From Capillidium heterosporum (lineage: Eukaryota; Entomophthoromycota; Entomophthoromycetes; Entomophthorales; Capillidiaceae), in assembly GCA_016630905.1 (NCBI GenBank), contig WBMQ01000003.1:868001-932000 (forward strand): 64,000 nt of DNA, in the 5' to 3' direction. How positions within the stretch are numbered: the first letter of the stretch is position 1; every line of letters begins with the position of its first letter. The position numbers were made by a program, and so were the translations under genes. Positions 1 to 12,038 of the stretch are shown in pieces. The notes beneath the pieces are model-generated. The model saw only the letters and a list, made by a program, of their open reading frames with translations. It ran no database searches and was not told where the DNA came from.

Positions 1-167
1 AAAAATATTTTCAAGTATATTTTCCGATGTTATCAACTTACACTAGATGAACTATATCAGTTTAGTAAGGAGAATATTAAAAATATGGGGATGGGACTTT
101 GAATTCCTACAGTAAAAATTTATATAAAATAATTTTTCATCTTTACTATTAAAGATATCTGCATCTA

Positions 168-628
168 ATGTCCTGGCAACATCACCTAGAAACGCTCTTT
201 ATTGAACCGTTATCTCTAAGTAAAGGTGCTATAGTCGACCACCATAGCTCCATCTTAGCCACCACTTCCAACTTCAACGTAAACATATTTTACTACGCTC
301 ATTATTTTCATCTTTTCCTCTTGAATAGATTACTAAAGAAGAAGCCCAACTTATAAACAATGCTTTGGTTGACAGCTTCAATATCGACTGCGATGGATTT
401 TACATTAATGGTATCAAGTACGATTGGAAAGTTATAGAGGAAGGTTATCTCCATGGGAAAAAGGTAAGTCTTGTTAGTGCTACTTATTTATGCTTTGGAT
501 GGTAGGGAGAGGGTGGAGTACTATGCATCCAATCGAGACTGGTGGTACTGATAGTCGTCTATGGGGGAGAAAGGTACCCCAAAGAAGTTTTCACAAAGTT
601 TACTGAGTTAATCGAAGGGTTAAAGTAG
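168..628 (+). CDS. Profilin, actin-monomer-binding protein
   Basis: Three exons (168-278, 329-463, 506-628) give a protein of about 122 residues, the usual profilin length. The start MSWQ is the typical profilin N-terminus; exon 2 carries the central part ending in YLHGKK and exon 3 begins GEGG, matching the family's conserved GKKG-GG turn and the helix that ends the protein. Introns of 50 and 42 nt have GT/AG ends and keep frame. Profilins bind G-actin, poly-proline and phosphoinositides in the cytosol and at the cortex, promoting filament growth. Family assignment comes from the whole-length pattern; the splice sites are inferred by hand. Confidence 0.9.
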
Positions 629-1360
629 GTGAAGAAGCTTTGAGTTAAGAGTGGATTTGTTAGCATTAAATATTTACATATTTGTTATGAATTTAAATGA
701 GTTTATTTAAACATACTTCATTAATGCCAGCTTTTAATAGCTATTGATGGTATATCGATGTATTAATTTAAACTTTTTTATTTTACAAGTAGCTTGCCTT
801 TTATAAGCGGTATCGTCTTCGAGATATAGAGATACTCATCGTTAGGTGCAGTGGAGATGTCTATGAAAGTTAACTGTGGATTGAAAGGCTTAATTCGACA
901 TATCAAAAAAGTGAAATGTATTGAATGAAGCTTTGAGGAGAGAGTAATACTGAGTTACCTATGATATACTTTTCAACGATTGCACAAGTATCAGCCTGAG
1001 CCATATAATTTTTTGATTCATCTGAATGGAGGTTGGATTGGGTTTGATGTGCTTTAATCCAAAGTTGAAGGTATCGAATTTTAAGCCAAGAAATGTCATT
1101 TCAAGACAAAATCTAGTTAGATGTAGAAAGTACATTTTCGTACTTCACTGATGAGCTTATATAACCTAAATTTGACTAAATTAGGATATTATTGGTTTCA
1201 AACTATTTATAAAGGCTACCTTTCGTTATGCCTGGTCCTAACATCTAACTCTGCACCCCATTTGGCAGAGCTTAATTGGTTATCGGTAACAAAATATAAA
1301 GTCCAAAGTGAAATTCCCAAACAACTTTTTTATTGGAAAGAAGCACACCTATCGATCACA
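629..1360. other. Intergenic region, profilin to DHFR
   Basis: No gene, RNA or repeat recognised. The DHFR frame stays open back to an ATG at 1151, so part of this stretch could be a longer N-terminus, but it shows no DHFR similarity. Confidence 0.5.
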
Positions 1361-2165
1361 ATGCAATCCGAACCAACTACTCAACCTCTTCAAGAACAAG
1401 AAATTCCACCTTTCGGGTTTATAGTTGCTTTAACTACCAAGGAACGCGGTATCGGTTACAACCAAGACTTACCTTGGCGTTCCTGTCCCATCCCTTCCGA
1501 CTTGACTTACTTTGAGTATGTTACTCAGTTCAACTGCTTCAACAACATGTTCAACTTGGAAGTTGGGCTTCAAGCTCAAAAGAACATCCTTATTATGGGT
1601 AGATTAACTTGGGAATCCTTACCTTTATTTATTAGACCTTTGAAGAATAGATTTACTATAGTGGTTTCTAGGGACCCCAACTACCAAATGTAATAGGTTT
1701 CTATTTTTTAAATCTGATGTTAACAAATTATATAGAATAGTTAAAAAAGAAGAGTTAAAAAAGGATGTCTTTGTTGCCACCACCTTATCTGAAGCTTTAC
1801 AACTCAGCCAAAAGATACAAAGTGACAATCCCCAATTTTCCAGCTCTGTCTTCGTTACTGGAGGAAGTTCTATGTACTTGGAGGCTTTGAACCACCCCAA
1901 ATGTAAATATTGGTTTATAACTGAGCTGTTCCAATATCCTGAGCTTCAAATTGATACCTATTTCCCCAACTATTCGACCGACAACTTGGTCAGCAAGAAC
2001 TTCACCAAGGAGGTTTTGACTTGGTTGCAGTTTCGGTTGAAGTTGGATACTACTAGAAAGAAGCCTTTAATCTTACCAGAGTTGATGGTAAATGAGGTTG
2101 GGGAGTATATTATGGAAAGCTCTATAAGTTATAGGTTTATGGTGTATACTAAGAGTGATTGTTGA
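1361..2165 (+). CDS. DFR1: Dihydrofolate reductase
   Basis: Two exons (1361-1689 and 1736-2165, 46-nt intron) encode about 252 residues. It reduces dihydrofolate to tetrahydrofolate with NADPH for thymidylate and purine synthesis. Visible motifs are the N-terminal strand and active-site loop (GIGYNQDLPW), the cofactor strand ILIMGRLTWESLP, the NRFTIVVSRDP strand, and the C-terminal glycine pair in VFVTGGSSMYLEAL. The start at 1361 is chosen because DHFR similarity begins about 17 codons downstream; an in-frame ATG at 1151 would add 70 unrelated residues. Unusually for a very conserved enzyme, exon 1 ends in the middle of the fold; the intron restores the frame exactly. Confidence 0.92.
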
Positions 2166-3286
2166 TTGAGCTAAGTGGTAATAAAGGTAAGCTTGACATA
2201 AGTTTTGTATTGTTTGTTTAGTTTTGGTGTATGAAAATATAAATGGTTAATTAAAGGAATATTTTATTGAATGATTTGCTAATAGGTGCTTAGTATACTA
2301 CTGAATATTCTACATATTATAAACGTTTACTTGAATTTAGCAGTTTTTTGATACAGCAGCTATTTAGCTATATATCCATATGTTTATGAGAAGGAACTTG
2401 CCAAGTAATATATTTTTGTAGAATACCAACCATCGTATCAAATAGGTTATCCTAAACTAGATAAGGATCGAAAGTCACTTCTCAAAGAGAGTAAATGCAA
2501 AGGTATATTTTAAAATAGACTTGAAATAATTCAGATACACCTTCCATACAGCATATGGTAATGTGAGTGTATTTAAAGCTTTGGAAGCTATTCCAAATTA
2601 TGCAAAGCTACTTCAATTGGTAAATGTTGATATACTTGTAAAATTAACCTATTGGAAGTGATTGTATCGAATGTAGCTTTTAGCAACCAAGTAGGTACTA
2701 AGCATAGATGTATGTGCTTCAATAAATTTATTTTAATCAGCTGTAGTCTGCGTTAATAATAAAAATGGGATTGATACGAGTTTAAAGCCTAATAGAAGAA
2801 TACTAGCTTAGTTGCTTTTGAAAGTTATTAATCAAAGAATACTGTAAGGGAATTGTATATATAGTACTGTTTATAAAATATAGATTTTGGATATACTACT
2901 GCAATAGGATAATATGTTATTATTGAAGGTGGTGTATTTTAAAAGAATTGATTTGAAATATAGGCAAAGATAAGGTATAGTACATTTTAGCTAAATGAAA
3001 AAACTACTGAATTAAAGGATATGCTTGGATACTAATGTAAGTTGGGTTTGTATTTGTAAAGCATATGTAGTGACTCCACCTATAAGTTTTATAATCAAAA
3101 TATTGGCAACAACCATGTGCAGTGATTTATTTACCACTAAATTTTGTACACTTGTATTTTAGTTGTAATTCTGCACCAATTCCCACCTAATTTGCATCAA
3201 CCAATTAAATCCTAGTTAACCAATGACGATAATCATTTCCATTCGATATAAACCACTTCAAGTTAAAGCGTCTCCCTTTGATTCCA
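2166..3286. other. Intergenic region, DHFR to SEC22
   Basis: AT-rich, with short poly-A/T runs and no open frame of note on either strand. No RNA gene or repeat recognised. Confidence 0.5.
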
Positions 3287-4117
3287 ATGGTACTATCAAC
3301 AACTATAGCTAGAGTAATTGACGGGCTACCGTTAGCTGCCTCAACTGATGACGACCAGGTAACCTATTTTTTAAACTTAAGTTTATTTATAATGCTAGGC
3401 ACCTCACGACTTGGCTGAATGCAAATCCCAAACCAAGTTGTTTTTTCGAAAACTTTCCACCAACTCTGAACAACGCTGCTCCATCGAATCAGGCAACTAT
3501 TTATTACAGTAATTTATTTCAATCTTTGATTTTGCTAAAAATTTGGAATCTATAGCTACTTAATAGATCAGGATATATGCTACCTCTGTATTTGTGACCG
3601 TTCATTTTCACGTAAGCTAGCTTTCAGTTACTTGGAGGAATTAGCTAGAGAATTTTATGGCTCTTACGGTGCCGAACTCAACAAACCGGGATTGCGACCT
3701 TACGCCTTTATAAAATTCGGTAAAAGTAGACTTAAGTTTTATTTCCTAAATCAATTTTACAGATACATTTATCCAGAAAACCAAGAAAATGTATTTGGAT
3801 TCCAGAGCCCAAGATAATTTGAGTAAATTAAATGAAGACTTGCAAGACGTAACTAGGATAATGACCAAGAATATGGAGGACTTGTTGTGGCGTGGTGATA
3901 GTTTAGATAGTAAGTTTTTTATTTTTTAAAATTTGTATATTGAATTATTTTGATAGAGATGAGTACTTTATCGGACCAACTTAGAGATAGTTCCCAAAAA
4001 TATCGTAAAGATGCTCATAATTTGAACTTGCAGCTGTTGTATCGAAAGTACGGTATACCTGCCATCGTCTTACTGTTCGTCGTATTTGTAATTGCCGTTC
4101 GGGTCTACTTATTCTGA
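3287..4117 (+). CDS. SEC22: R-SNARE Sec22, ER-Golgi vesicle fusion
   Basis: Five exons (3287-3358, 3399-3508, 3556-3719, 3763-3909, 3957-4117) give 217 residues, close to yeast and human Sec22. An N-terminal longin domain (starting MVLSTTIARVIDGLPLAAS, with the family's YLCIC and AFSYLEEL strands) is followed by an R-SNARE coiled coil carrying the zero-layer arginine in LLWRGDSL, then a C-terminal hydrophobic anchor of about 20 residues ending RVYLF. It acts on ER-Golgi transport vesicles in both directions, pairing with Q-SNAREs. All four introns are 40-47 nt, and each is needed to keep the conserved frame. Confidence 0.95.
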
Positions 4118-5812
4118 AGCCTATATGGCGTTGATAAGGGATGTAGGCTGAAATTACTTTAAGCTTTTTTTATTACAAGTGTATTAAACCTTAAATCGAT
4201 TAATTGAGTGGTATGCTTGGATTTTTGTATCCTATACTATTTTCTTTTATAAATTAATGAGCTATACTAATACTTTTATATATTTTATGACCTATGTATT
4301 ATGTTTTTACAGTTATATAGCATAATAAACATGTACCTTATCTAGAATAAAATGGGAGAGAAAGGGTAGTGTAGATATATATTTGCAAAGTAGGATTGTG
4401 GATAGATTCGCTAAATATACTTTTATTGAAATGATTAAGGTCATAGCATCCATTTATTAAATATTTTTATTTTACTACATCCGTCCGGATCTACTATGCA
4501 GTTCAAATAAATGTTCATCCAAGGTAGTCTGCAAATTTAATTTTCGGGCGGACGTGATGTTTTTGTTGATAAAAATATCGATAAAGGAGAAGCTTAGAGG
4601 TGCAACTCAATTTGCTTAGCCTAAACTGTTCGTATAATTAACCTCTTTTAACAACCCTAAAAGCATAGTAAGCAGAACTGCTAATACGACAATGATCCAT
4701 GTCTGTAGGGGTCGATCACCTACAATGTGAATTTTTTATGAGTGTATGGTCTCTTATATTTGGATCAAGTACTTTTATAACAATAGTATTTCCAAGAATT
4801 TCCGGCTTAAATCTTTTTTTGGATTGATTTCCTCCCTAATGAAGGTTCCTTGGAACTTTGTGAATTTCCGTTCGGATTAGCTAAATTGGAAATTCAATTT
4901 ATATCAAATAGCAATTCGCTAAAGGATTCAGAAAGTTCATAAGGAATCTTTGGTGTTTGGAAGGTGAAAGTATGAATTCAAAGTATTCGAAACTAAAGCA
5001 GACAAATATACCATTCTTTTATATAAGGTGCTCTAAAATTCTGAAAGTGTTGCTTGGAATAAATATATCGGTTTACAAACAATCAAATTAAAACAGTGGG
5101 AGAAAGGCGAATTGAAAAGCCTGTAAGGTGCACCTCGTTATGTTTGATCTATAAATCCGCATATCTTGTAACAAGTTAGGTGTCCATTCCCTATAACAAT
5201 ATAGCAACTTTCGCCAATAAAGCAAAGGGCTAGTGCAACCCGAGTTGTCAACTTTACCACATATTAATATTGGCACCTTCGCAATCTTTGCCATTTAGAA
5301 CCCTCGATTGCAGAACATTGGTCCAGGCACCATTATGGGCAGCACCACTATTCAAATTCCTTCCATTACTGAAGGAGATAATGCTCGAAGGATTTCTTAG
5401 ATTGGCAATTGTGAATTAACACCGGTTTAACTTCTTTTTAACAAAACTTGAAGCTGCTTTTTGGCATAAAAGTTCCACAACTGATGGTGAAACTAATCGC
5501 TAAAAGGCCTACAATGGGGTAAAGGTTGAGTGGTGGCTTGAAAAAATAGTGATATAAAAGGCAACAGAATGTTGTGCTAGAGCTAAAAGTATAATTTGAT
5601 AGCGCTTCCCTTCTTAGCTATTCCATACCTCTACCAAATTTATTCCAACTCCAGCAATTTGCAAATTTAGTACAGGCACTGCTTTCAATTCTTCGCCTTT
5701 TCTAGCTATACTTATCAGTTCTTGAAAGACCTATAGAGCAAGCGTCAACTATTTAAGGGGTGCCATCACAAAAGTTCAGCTTGAGAAAAATTGAATCGCA
5801 AGGTTAAATATT
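4118..5812. other. Intergenic region with minus-strand coding-like stretches
   Basis: No intact gene. The minus strand between about 5790 and 4616 holds several coding-like segments in different frames; they are listed as a separate pseudogene candidate. The first 500 bases after SEC22 show nothing. Confidence 0.4.
4616..5790 (-). pseudogene. Decayed or multi-exon gene, family unknown
   Basis: Read on the minus strand, coding-like segments follow one another: one near 5750-5620 (IAGVGINLVEV), one near 5545-5460 (PPLNLYPIVGLLAISFTIS, membrane-like), one near 5400-5245 (AHNGAWTNVLQSRVLNG), one near 5185-5088 (EWTPNLLQDMRIYRSN) and a C-terminal pair around a plausible 53-nt intron at 4733-4681 that ends in a hydrophobic helix (LLTMLLGLLK) and a stop at 4616. 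GT-AG sites join some of them, for example in front of EWTPN, but other junctions hit stops. I do not recognise the family. It could be a membrane-anchored gene with small exons or a pseudogene. Confidence 0.3.
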
Positions 5813-7390
5813 ATGAGTGATGAAGCTAAACCAGCAGCTGAGAATCTCGTTATACCTTTAGACAAGAGTATAGAACAGGAAGGCTCAAAGGACGAACTCG
5901 TACAAGCTGAGAAGGAGGAGTCGATTAAAGAGCTCAGGGACTGGAACAACTTACCAGAGCCAGTGTGGGATCGATTGAGTAAGTACATACCCTTCAACAG
6001 CAAAATTCAAGCTTCGCAGACCTGTATCCAGTGGAAGCATCAGTTGAAGCAGGACCTGTGGCGTAAACCTTCGAGGCAGTGGTTTCTCAACATCTCTAGA
6101 AGCAACAACTTCAAAACCGAGCTCAGTAAGGTCTCCCGTTTCATTCAGAACTTGGACTGCATACCAGTTTTACCAGAGCAGATGATACTCATTGTAAAGG
6201 AATGCTACAACCTGGAAGGTCTGGCCATAAACTGCAGCCAGCCGTACCAGTGGCAGGACGACCAGGTTATCAGTTTGTTAAATCATCAACATCTCTACCG
6301 AAAACTGAAGCACCTCATCATCTTCAACCTAAACAGCGACTTTTTAGCCTGGCAGGAATTGGCCAACTGTATCTCAGGTATGCGCAAGTTACTTTTGGCG
6401 ACGCTCCCCTTGAATTTCCCGTATGACACCAAGTTCGACCAGCTGCCCAAGACTTTGAAGTTCCTAACCTGCTCCATCAACGAGGACACCTTCAACGAGT
6501 TCAACACGGTGGACCTGAGGAACTTCTTAGGTTTGACTATCAATTTTGATATGGAGCGTATAGTCGATATGGGTGCCATCCTCGGTAAGTTGAAAAGGCT
6601 GACTACATTGTCCCTCGAAGGTAGGGGGACCGTCTCGCATCTGGATGCTATAGCCTACCCACGGTTCCTAACTGGACTAAAGCTCGGTGTTAACTGCCAT
6701 CGCGAAGAGTTGGTCAACCTACTACGAAAGTGCAAGTATTTGGAGCATGTGGAGCTGTGCAACACCTGCTGCGATGACCGAGCTGTCAAGGTACTTATCC
6801 GTTACAACCCTAGAATCCGCGTTATCAAAATGATCAATTCCTCCTTAACTTCGGTAGGTATTGCTTCCATCTTCAAATCCAAGCTCAACTTGACTCGCAT
6901 TGACATCTCGTGCCATCACGAGAACTGCGGTCCTTACATCTTGGAATTGGACAAGTGCCACTTTATCGACACCTTGAAGGAGCTCAAGATTCACATGACC
7001 ATCTACACGACCATCAAGCTGCTCATGAACTTGAAATTGATGAGGAGTTTAAACCATTTGGAGATCACTATAACGCCAACACAATTGGGGAACTTGGACT
7101 GCCACGCCGTCTTCAGCCCTGCTTTACCCTACCTCTCCTTCTTCCCATTGAAGATCCAGATGGAGTACCTCACTAAGCGATGGGCCAAGTACTTCAACTT
7201 CAGCTCCATCAACCTGACCTCGTTCAAGGTCGTCTTCGGTGGTAACAAGGAGGCCATCCTGCCCTTCCAAGACAAGATCGAGGGTTTGTTTTTGGACAGC
7301 TTGAAAAACTTCCCCTGTCTCATCCATCCCACTCTAATTTATTTAGATCGCATCGTCTACCCCAAGATCGTTGAGGTCACCAACTCGTAG
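5813..7390 (+). CDS. F-box / leucine-rich-repeat-like protein
   Basis: Intronless frame of 525 residues. After an acidic, charged N-terminus, residues about 45-85 (LPEPVWDRLSKYIPFNSKIQ, then a Cys and Trp: CIQWKHQL) have the F-box pattern, and the rest shows irregular leucine-rich repeats (strand-turn units such as LKHLIIFNLNS and LTRIDISCHH). Such proteins are substrate receptors of SCF ubiquitin ligases, binding Skp1 through the F-box and targets through the LRRs. The F-box assignment is by pattern; no specific orthologue is recognised, and expanded F-box/LRR families are common in early-diverging fungi. Coding GC is clearly higher than in the flanks, supporting a real gene. Confidence 0.8.
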   Translation: MSDEAKPAAENLVIPLDKSIEQEGSKDELVQAEKEESIKELRDWNNLPEPVWDRLSKYIPFNSKIQASQTCIQWKHQLKQDLWRKPSRQWFLNISRSNNFKTELSKVSRFIQNLDCIPVLPEQMILIVKECYNLEGLAINCSQPYQWQDDQVISLLNHQHLYRKLKHLIIFNLNSDFLAWQELANCISGMRKLLLATLPLNFPYDTKFDQLPKTLKFLTCSINEDTFNEFNTVDLRNFLGLTINFDMERIVDMGAILGKLKRLTTLSLEGRGTVSHLDAIAYPRFLTGLKLGVNCHREELVNLLRKCKYLEHVELCNTCCDDRAVKVLIRYNPRIRVIKMINSSLTSVGIASIFKSKLNLTRIDISCHHENCGPYILELDKCHFIDTLKELKIHMTIYTTIKLLMNLKLMRSLNHLEITITPTQLGNLDCHAVFSPALPYLSFFPLKIQMEYLTKRWAKYFNFSSINLTSFKVVFGGNKEAILPFQDKIEGLFLDSLKNFPCLIHPTLIYLDRIVYPKIVEVTNS

Positions 7391-8542
7391 TGTCCTACCA
7401 TAGAAGTTTGTTTTTTAATTTTGGGATAGGTTAGCTTTACCACTACCATGTGTTGATCGTACGGGTATCTTCATCTTAGGTTGCTTTCAGCCTGTTTTTA
7501 TACGAATCTCACCTTACGTCTAATGTTTAGTATATGGACTAGGAGGTAGTACCTTCTAGGCTTCGCCCTGTATTCCTTTTTGATTCTGTTACCTTAGTTT
7601 AACTGAAATAGTCATCTACTATGTAAACTTGGTCTATAAATTAAAGTTATATTTAAATGAATCGGTGTTATCCAATTTGTTCAATATAGTTTAACTTTTG
7701 AATTGGCATATGTACATTTTTGTAAATAAATCCGCATTATCATAATAGGATATTGACTAATATATATGCATATCCGTAAAGTACTCTAACCCTATTCTAG
7801 CTACCTAATTTATACTTTGTTATAAACTCAATAGTAAAGTCCATCCAATTTACGAAATCAAAGTAGAATTAGTATAGAAAATAGGTAGAAACAACGTATA
7901 TTTTATCAAAAATGTATATACATTTGATAAAACTTTATTCCAGAAAAACGAGTTTAAATACATTAGCTGGATATACATCCATACGCCTGCTAAAAGGCTT
8001 ATGGACTAAAGACGGTTTAAGAAATAGTATTCCAAGGGATTGTTTGTGTCAGGGAAAGCTGTTATTGCTTTATAGAAGCTTAGTCCTGATTGCATGGTAT
8101 CGGAAAATCGATCGCACATATGTACCAAAATAGGGCTATCTAGTTAAAATTTAAATGTATTCATAAGGAATCTCGAGTAATAGGAATAAATATATGGTAT
8201 ATATACTTAATTTTTAAAGGTAGGTTAAATAGTTTATTCTTAGTAGATATATATACTTGGTTAAGATAGTTGGAGTAAGCAAATACAAAAGAAAGTTTTA
8301 TGTTTATGGGTATAGTTAGATATAGTATAGTGGTCCAGCTAGCTTACATCAAATAGGCCAACAGTCCATCAAAGATAAAAGAACTTTTTACTAATATCAG
8401 AGGATCAAGTAGTTAAAGGTTACCTAAGTTCCTATGTTTCATTGTTACCATGACTCATCTCAATTAGACTCGTATATATGTAACTTCAACTCTTACAAAA
8501 TGAAAAGTATATATAAATAATAAACACCAGTCAACATTCGAT
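7391..8542. other. Intergenic region between convergent genes, with a coding-like relic
   Basis: Lies between convergent genes (F-box plus, regulator minus). The minus strand at about 8100-7900 reads as a coding-like, partly hydrophobic segment (for example SFYKAITAFPDTNNPLEYYF, then a stop, then SLLAGVWMYIQLMYL), suggesting a decayed membrane-protein fragment. A 73-codon plus frame over the same bases is probably its shadow. Confidence 0.3.
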
Positions 8543-10571
8543 TCAAACCTTCTTCGCCGAGCTGTAACGTTGGAGCAGCGCTAAGGTATCGGACGCTATG
8601 ACGAAGCGCTGGCTCCCTTCGGTCAAAAGGGCAACTAATGGATCCATCAACGCCTCAAAGTTGCTTTTGACCTCGGGGTCATGGGGACGTTCGATGTAGA
8701 AGCTAAGTACGGCGTAGAAATTGAGTACCCACCACCACTTATGACCGACCCCCAGCTTGAGGAAGTCAGTCTTCCGCTCGATGAGTGTGTAGGCACCCAG
8801 GAAGGCCGCGATCAGTGCCTTGTGGTACGGATGCAGTCGCTCAAATACGGAGACTGGCAGGGCATCTCGAGATTGTATACACTCCATAAGAGATTTGTGA
8901 GGAAGAGGGAACGCTTGGTCAATTATGAGATGGGGACGATAAAGCTCAACTAACATGTAGAGGTGGTGGAGAGAACCTAATAATGCATAGTTGTCTCTGA
9001 GGTGTGGCACAATGAAAGACATCTGGTCCGATTTGGGGACTCGTCGGATTCTCAAAAGATGATGCTTGAAGTACCAGTTATGCAGCTTTTTTTCAAAGTA
9101 GGTGCATTTGTTCAAGAATACAGGGTACTCCGAATCACCTAACGCCCGCATAGTCAAGTCCCAGCCCAGAGGCATGAGGGTAGAACCCGACCTAGAGTAG
9201 CAAGAGAAGCGCGCCCTGAAGTATCGCTGCATGGCCAAAATCTTGTAGGCCATTGTGTAAAATTGGATACGGATTTCGATGGATAATAGCTTACGCCTCG
9301 GGGACGGTGCCTGGGTGAAGTCGGGAGACTTCCACTGGTCGATAGCATCAAGTTGCTCCATCAGCTGCGGGACGTTGAGGCCTATATCCTCCAACTCAAG
9401 CAAAGCTGGCTTCCCAACACACAGCCGGAAGTTGACATCATTGCAAAAGAGGGCCCAGAACGTGCGACGTCGCGTCTCAGCCATTTTAGAGGATAGGTTC
9501 GAGTTGGCCCTATGTAAACCTAGCTGGAGGGCCATCGTCACAGCTAACCCATGGTAAGACCAACCGTGCTGCGAAGTGGAATCATCGAGTACAGTGGCTG
9601 GGTACTGAGATAGTAACATGAGTGTCTGAACCGTATGTAGCGAGGGCTTGTTGTAGATCATCTTGAGCCTACGGTGAGTCTGGACTGAGAAGAGGTGCCC
9701 AAGTTTAGGTGCTGTTGTTTTGATGGGGAAGTACCCAGCTGAAGTCATTAGTATCGTTGTAAGTAAAGTTTGAATTTCGTCTGTCTTGTTCTCATTAAGG
9801 ATCATATCGTCTACGTCGCTACGGTTCAACAGAATATACCCCGAATTGAAATGGTAAAAGAATAGATCGATTAGCCTAAAGATGAGTTCGGGTGTAACTA
9901 AAGAGTAAATTGTCTGCATCTCTAGGCAATCTAGGCTGTAGTTGGTAGCCACCGGCTTCTTGGAGGAGGTTGTTTGGTCGGTCGACTCCAAAAGTAACTT
10001 GAGTGCGTAAGAGTTGGAAGCTAAGGCATAGGCTGCTGGACTGTTGCCAAGGTACAAGGACTCCCCATTTGTCGTAAAAAGTACTGTGAATTTGCCTAGG
10101 GCAAAACTAGACATCTGGAAACATAGAGTTGCGGGTAGATGGACCAGCTCTTTTTTGAATTGGATGGATTGCAAAGTGTCAAATTCGACTTTTTTCTTCA
10201 ATAGCCTCTGCAAGATTGGTTGAGATTTATTATCGGGTTGAGATTCCTAAATTCAAAGTTAGTAATCAAGTGTTAGCTATAAACTACCGGGGAGCAACGT
10301 ATAGGCATGAGGAGCCGTTCCCCTTTGGACTGTATCTGTGAAACGGGTGCTGCATTGGAGTTCATTGGGGGCCTCCCTATGTGGAAAGCTTGTTTCTCTG
10401 CTCTAAAGTAGGTGCAGGGGACTAATTTATCCTTGCAGCTTTTGCATGGATTCATCTTGTCGCATTTTATCTTGCGGCTGTAGCATGTGTCGCAGGACCT
10501 TGGGTACTTGTAGGTGGGCTTGTAAAGCTTAGTAAAAGAATGACAAGTTTACTTACTGGTTTCGATGCCAT
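8543..10571 (-). CDS. Zn2Cys6 fungal-type transcription factor
   Basis: Three exons on the minus strand: 10571-10557 (MASKP), about 10506-10288 and 10246-8543, roughly 645 residues. Exon 2 holds the binuclear zinc cluster with spacing C-x2-C-x6-C-x5-C-x2-C-x6-C (CDTC, IKC, PCKSC, PCTY). Exon 3 carries the fungal_trans middle homology region, visible in LMLLSQYP, the WSYHGLAVTMALQLGLHR helix and RRRTFWALFCNDV. These are nuclear DNA-binding regulators of metabolism or stress; the target is unknown. The first intron is uncertain: acceptors giving 29, 38 or 50 nt all keep frame, and 50 nt fits the window's intron size. The 5' neighbour region is divergent toward the zinc transporter. Confidence 0.88.
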
Positions 10572-12038
10572 ACTTTGTTGATTCTGGTTTTGCTTTAACT
10601 ACTTCTTGATAGTTGTCTCGGTTTGTAAGGTCGATTTGTGCTGAGTTCGAACGGTTGAAGTATAAGACAAACTACTTGGGTGGTAGTTAAAATATTTACT
10701 TGTGAAACCACTCTCAAATGAATTCGAATCACCAAAACGGGATTGGAAGCAAAGTAAAAAAGCAAGTTGATAAAAGTATAGGTAAAGTACCGATGCTTGG
10801 ATATGAGTAGTTTTTGATAGCAGCATTTTATGAGCAAATGGGTTCCTAAATTGAGGGATAGCGGTATATGGTAATAGGAACGAATCTTTATCCGACCTTT
10901 TAGAACCTTTGTTCAAGTATCTTTGTTCGATGCGCGTTGAATCTAGAGTCGAAACATATATTATTGGCTCCGCACGGCAAGAAGGGTATCCGCTAATTAG
11001 GTGGATGATGGGGAGGTAGCTGGAAGGGATAATGGGGTAGCATCATGCCCTACCTCAAAACCATTCCTACCGCCATAGATTAACTATACTTGAAATAGCC
11101 ATATTTATCCTTCAAATGCACCATTCACTTTCATAAAATAATCCCATCAGTTAGTCTCGGAGCAGCTTGATTAGCCTATGCTTTTATAAAAATTTCGGCA
11201 CTTTACCTATGCTGTATATGATACCGGTTATACCACTATCCTAGTAAATACAGGCGCTTTGCTTTGATGTGGTGCACTCGCAAAATTTCCAACAACAAAG
11301 GAAAGTCTTGATATAAGTTCTTGCTATTTAAATATATGGTGACTATTATATAATTGGTAATGTATTGAAGGAAATCAAATATAGGTATAGCTAATTTGTA
11401 AGCTACTGGTTTACTGAAAAGCATAAAGTAGTTACATCATATATGTAGCAATTATAGAGCTGATTTAAAAGATAAGCAAACATATAATTTATTTATGTAT
11501 TGAAATAAAGATCTAGTGAAGGAAGCTATATTATAGCCAAATTCGATTTTGCTTGGCAATTGACAAGTGGGATATCGGCTCATAAAAACAAAATTTTAGC
11601 TGTACTATGTTTCAAGGCGTATGTACCATACTCAACTCGACCTACTACCATAGATTTTGATAAGTTTTGTAACCAACTCAACGCCAAGAGAAAGTCAGAA
11701 ATTTCTTTAATACCTTCAGTTTTTTGTACACCTCTATCAGTCAAAACAACTGGAATACAAACCTTTGTACCTTTTGAACTACAGTAAAGGGCTTCTATAC
11801 AACAATTTCTAGCAAGCTATATATTCGGAAAATACATCCACTATGAATAGCCTAATATACAGCCATTTCTTTCCAGTAATTGTCTCCAAGTATATCCCGT
11901 TTAGTTATCCAAGAGTGGGATGATTGCCTAATTACGCTACTTCCCCAAATCAACCAATAAACCACTGGTATTTTGATGACAAAACCCAAAATTTCAGATT
12001 AGTACAGCTCAACCTCAGTCAGTCAGCAGTTTAGAAGA
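10572..12038. other. Intergenic region between divergent genes, with a decayed frame
   Basis: Shared upstream region of the Zn2Cys6 regulator and the zinc transporter. Apart from the coding-like minus segment at 11531-11860 (listed separately) I see no gene; two minus frames at 10595-10916 overlap each other and look accidental. Confidence 0.4.
11531..11860 (-). pseudogene. Coding-like relic, weakly TIR-like
   Basis: The minus strand is open for about 95 codons (11816-11531) without an ATG start. It reads NCCIEALYC, SSKGTKVCIPVVLTDRG, then FLLALSWLQNL and a tail ending in a stop. One frame shift upstream reads VDVFSEYIA. The joined order S-x-x-Y, then C-x-E-L/A, then a lysine-rich turn and PV-hydrophobic resembles the middle of TIR domains (S..Y..S..C..EL...viPV). 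The reading needs a frameshift or an unseen intron and there is no start, so it is treated as a relic. Family similarity is a pattern impression only. Confidence 0.25.

Noticed and set aside
1151-1360. Longer DHFR starting at 1151
   Set aside because: The added 70 residues have no DHFR similarity and no targeting-signal composition; the 1361 start gives a normal N-terminus.
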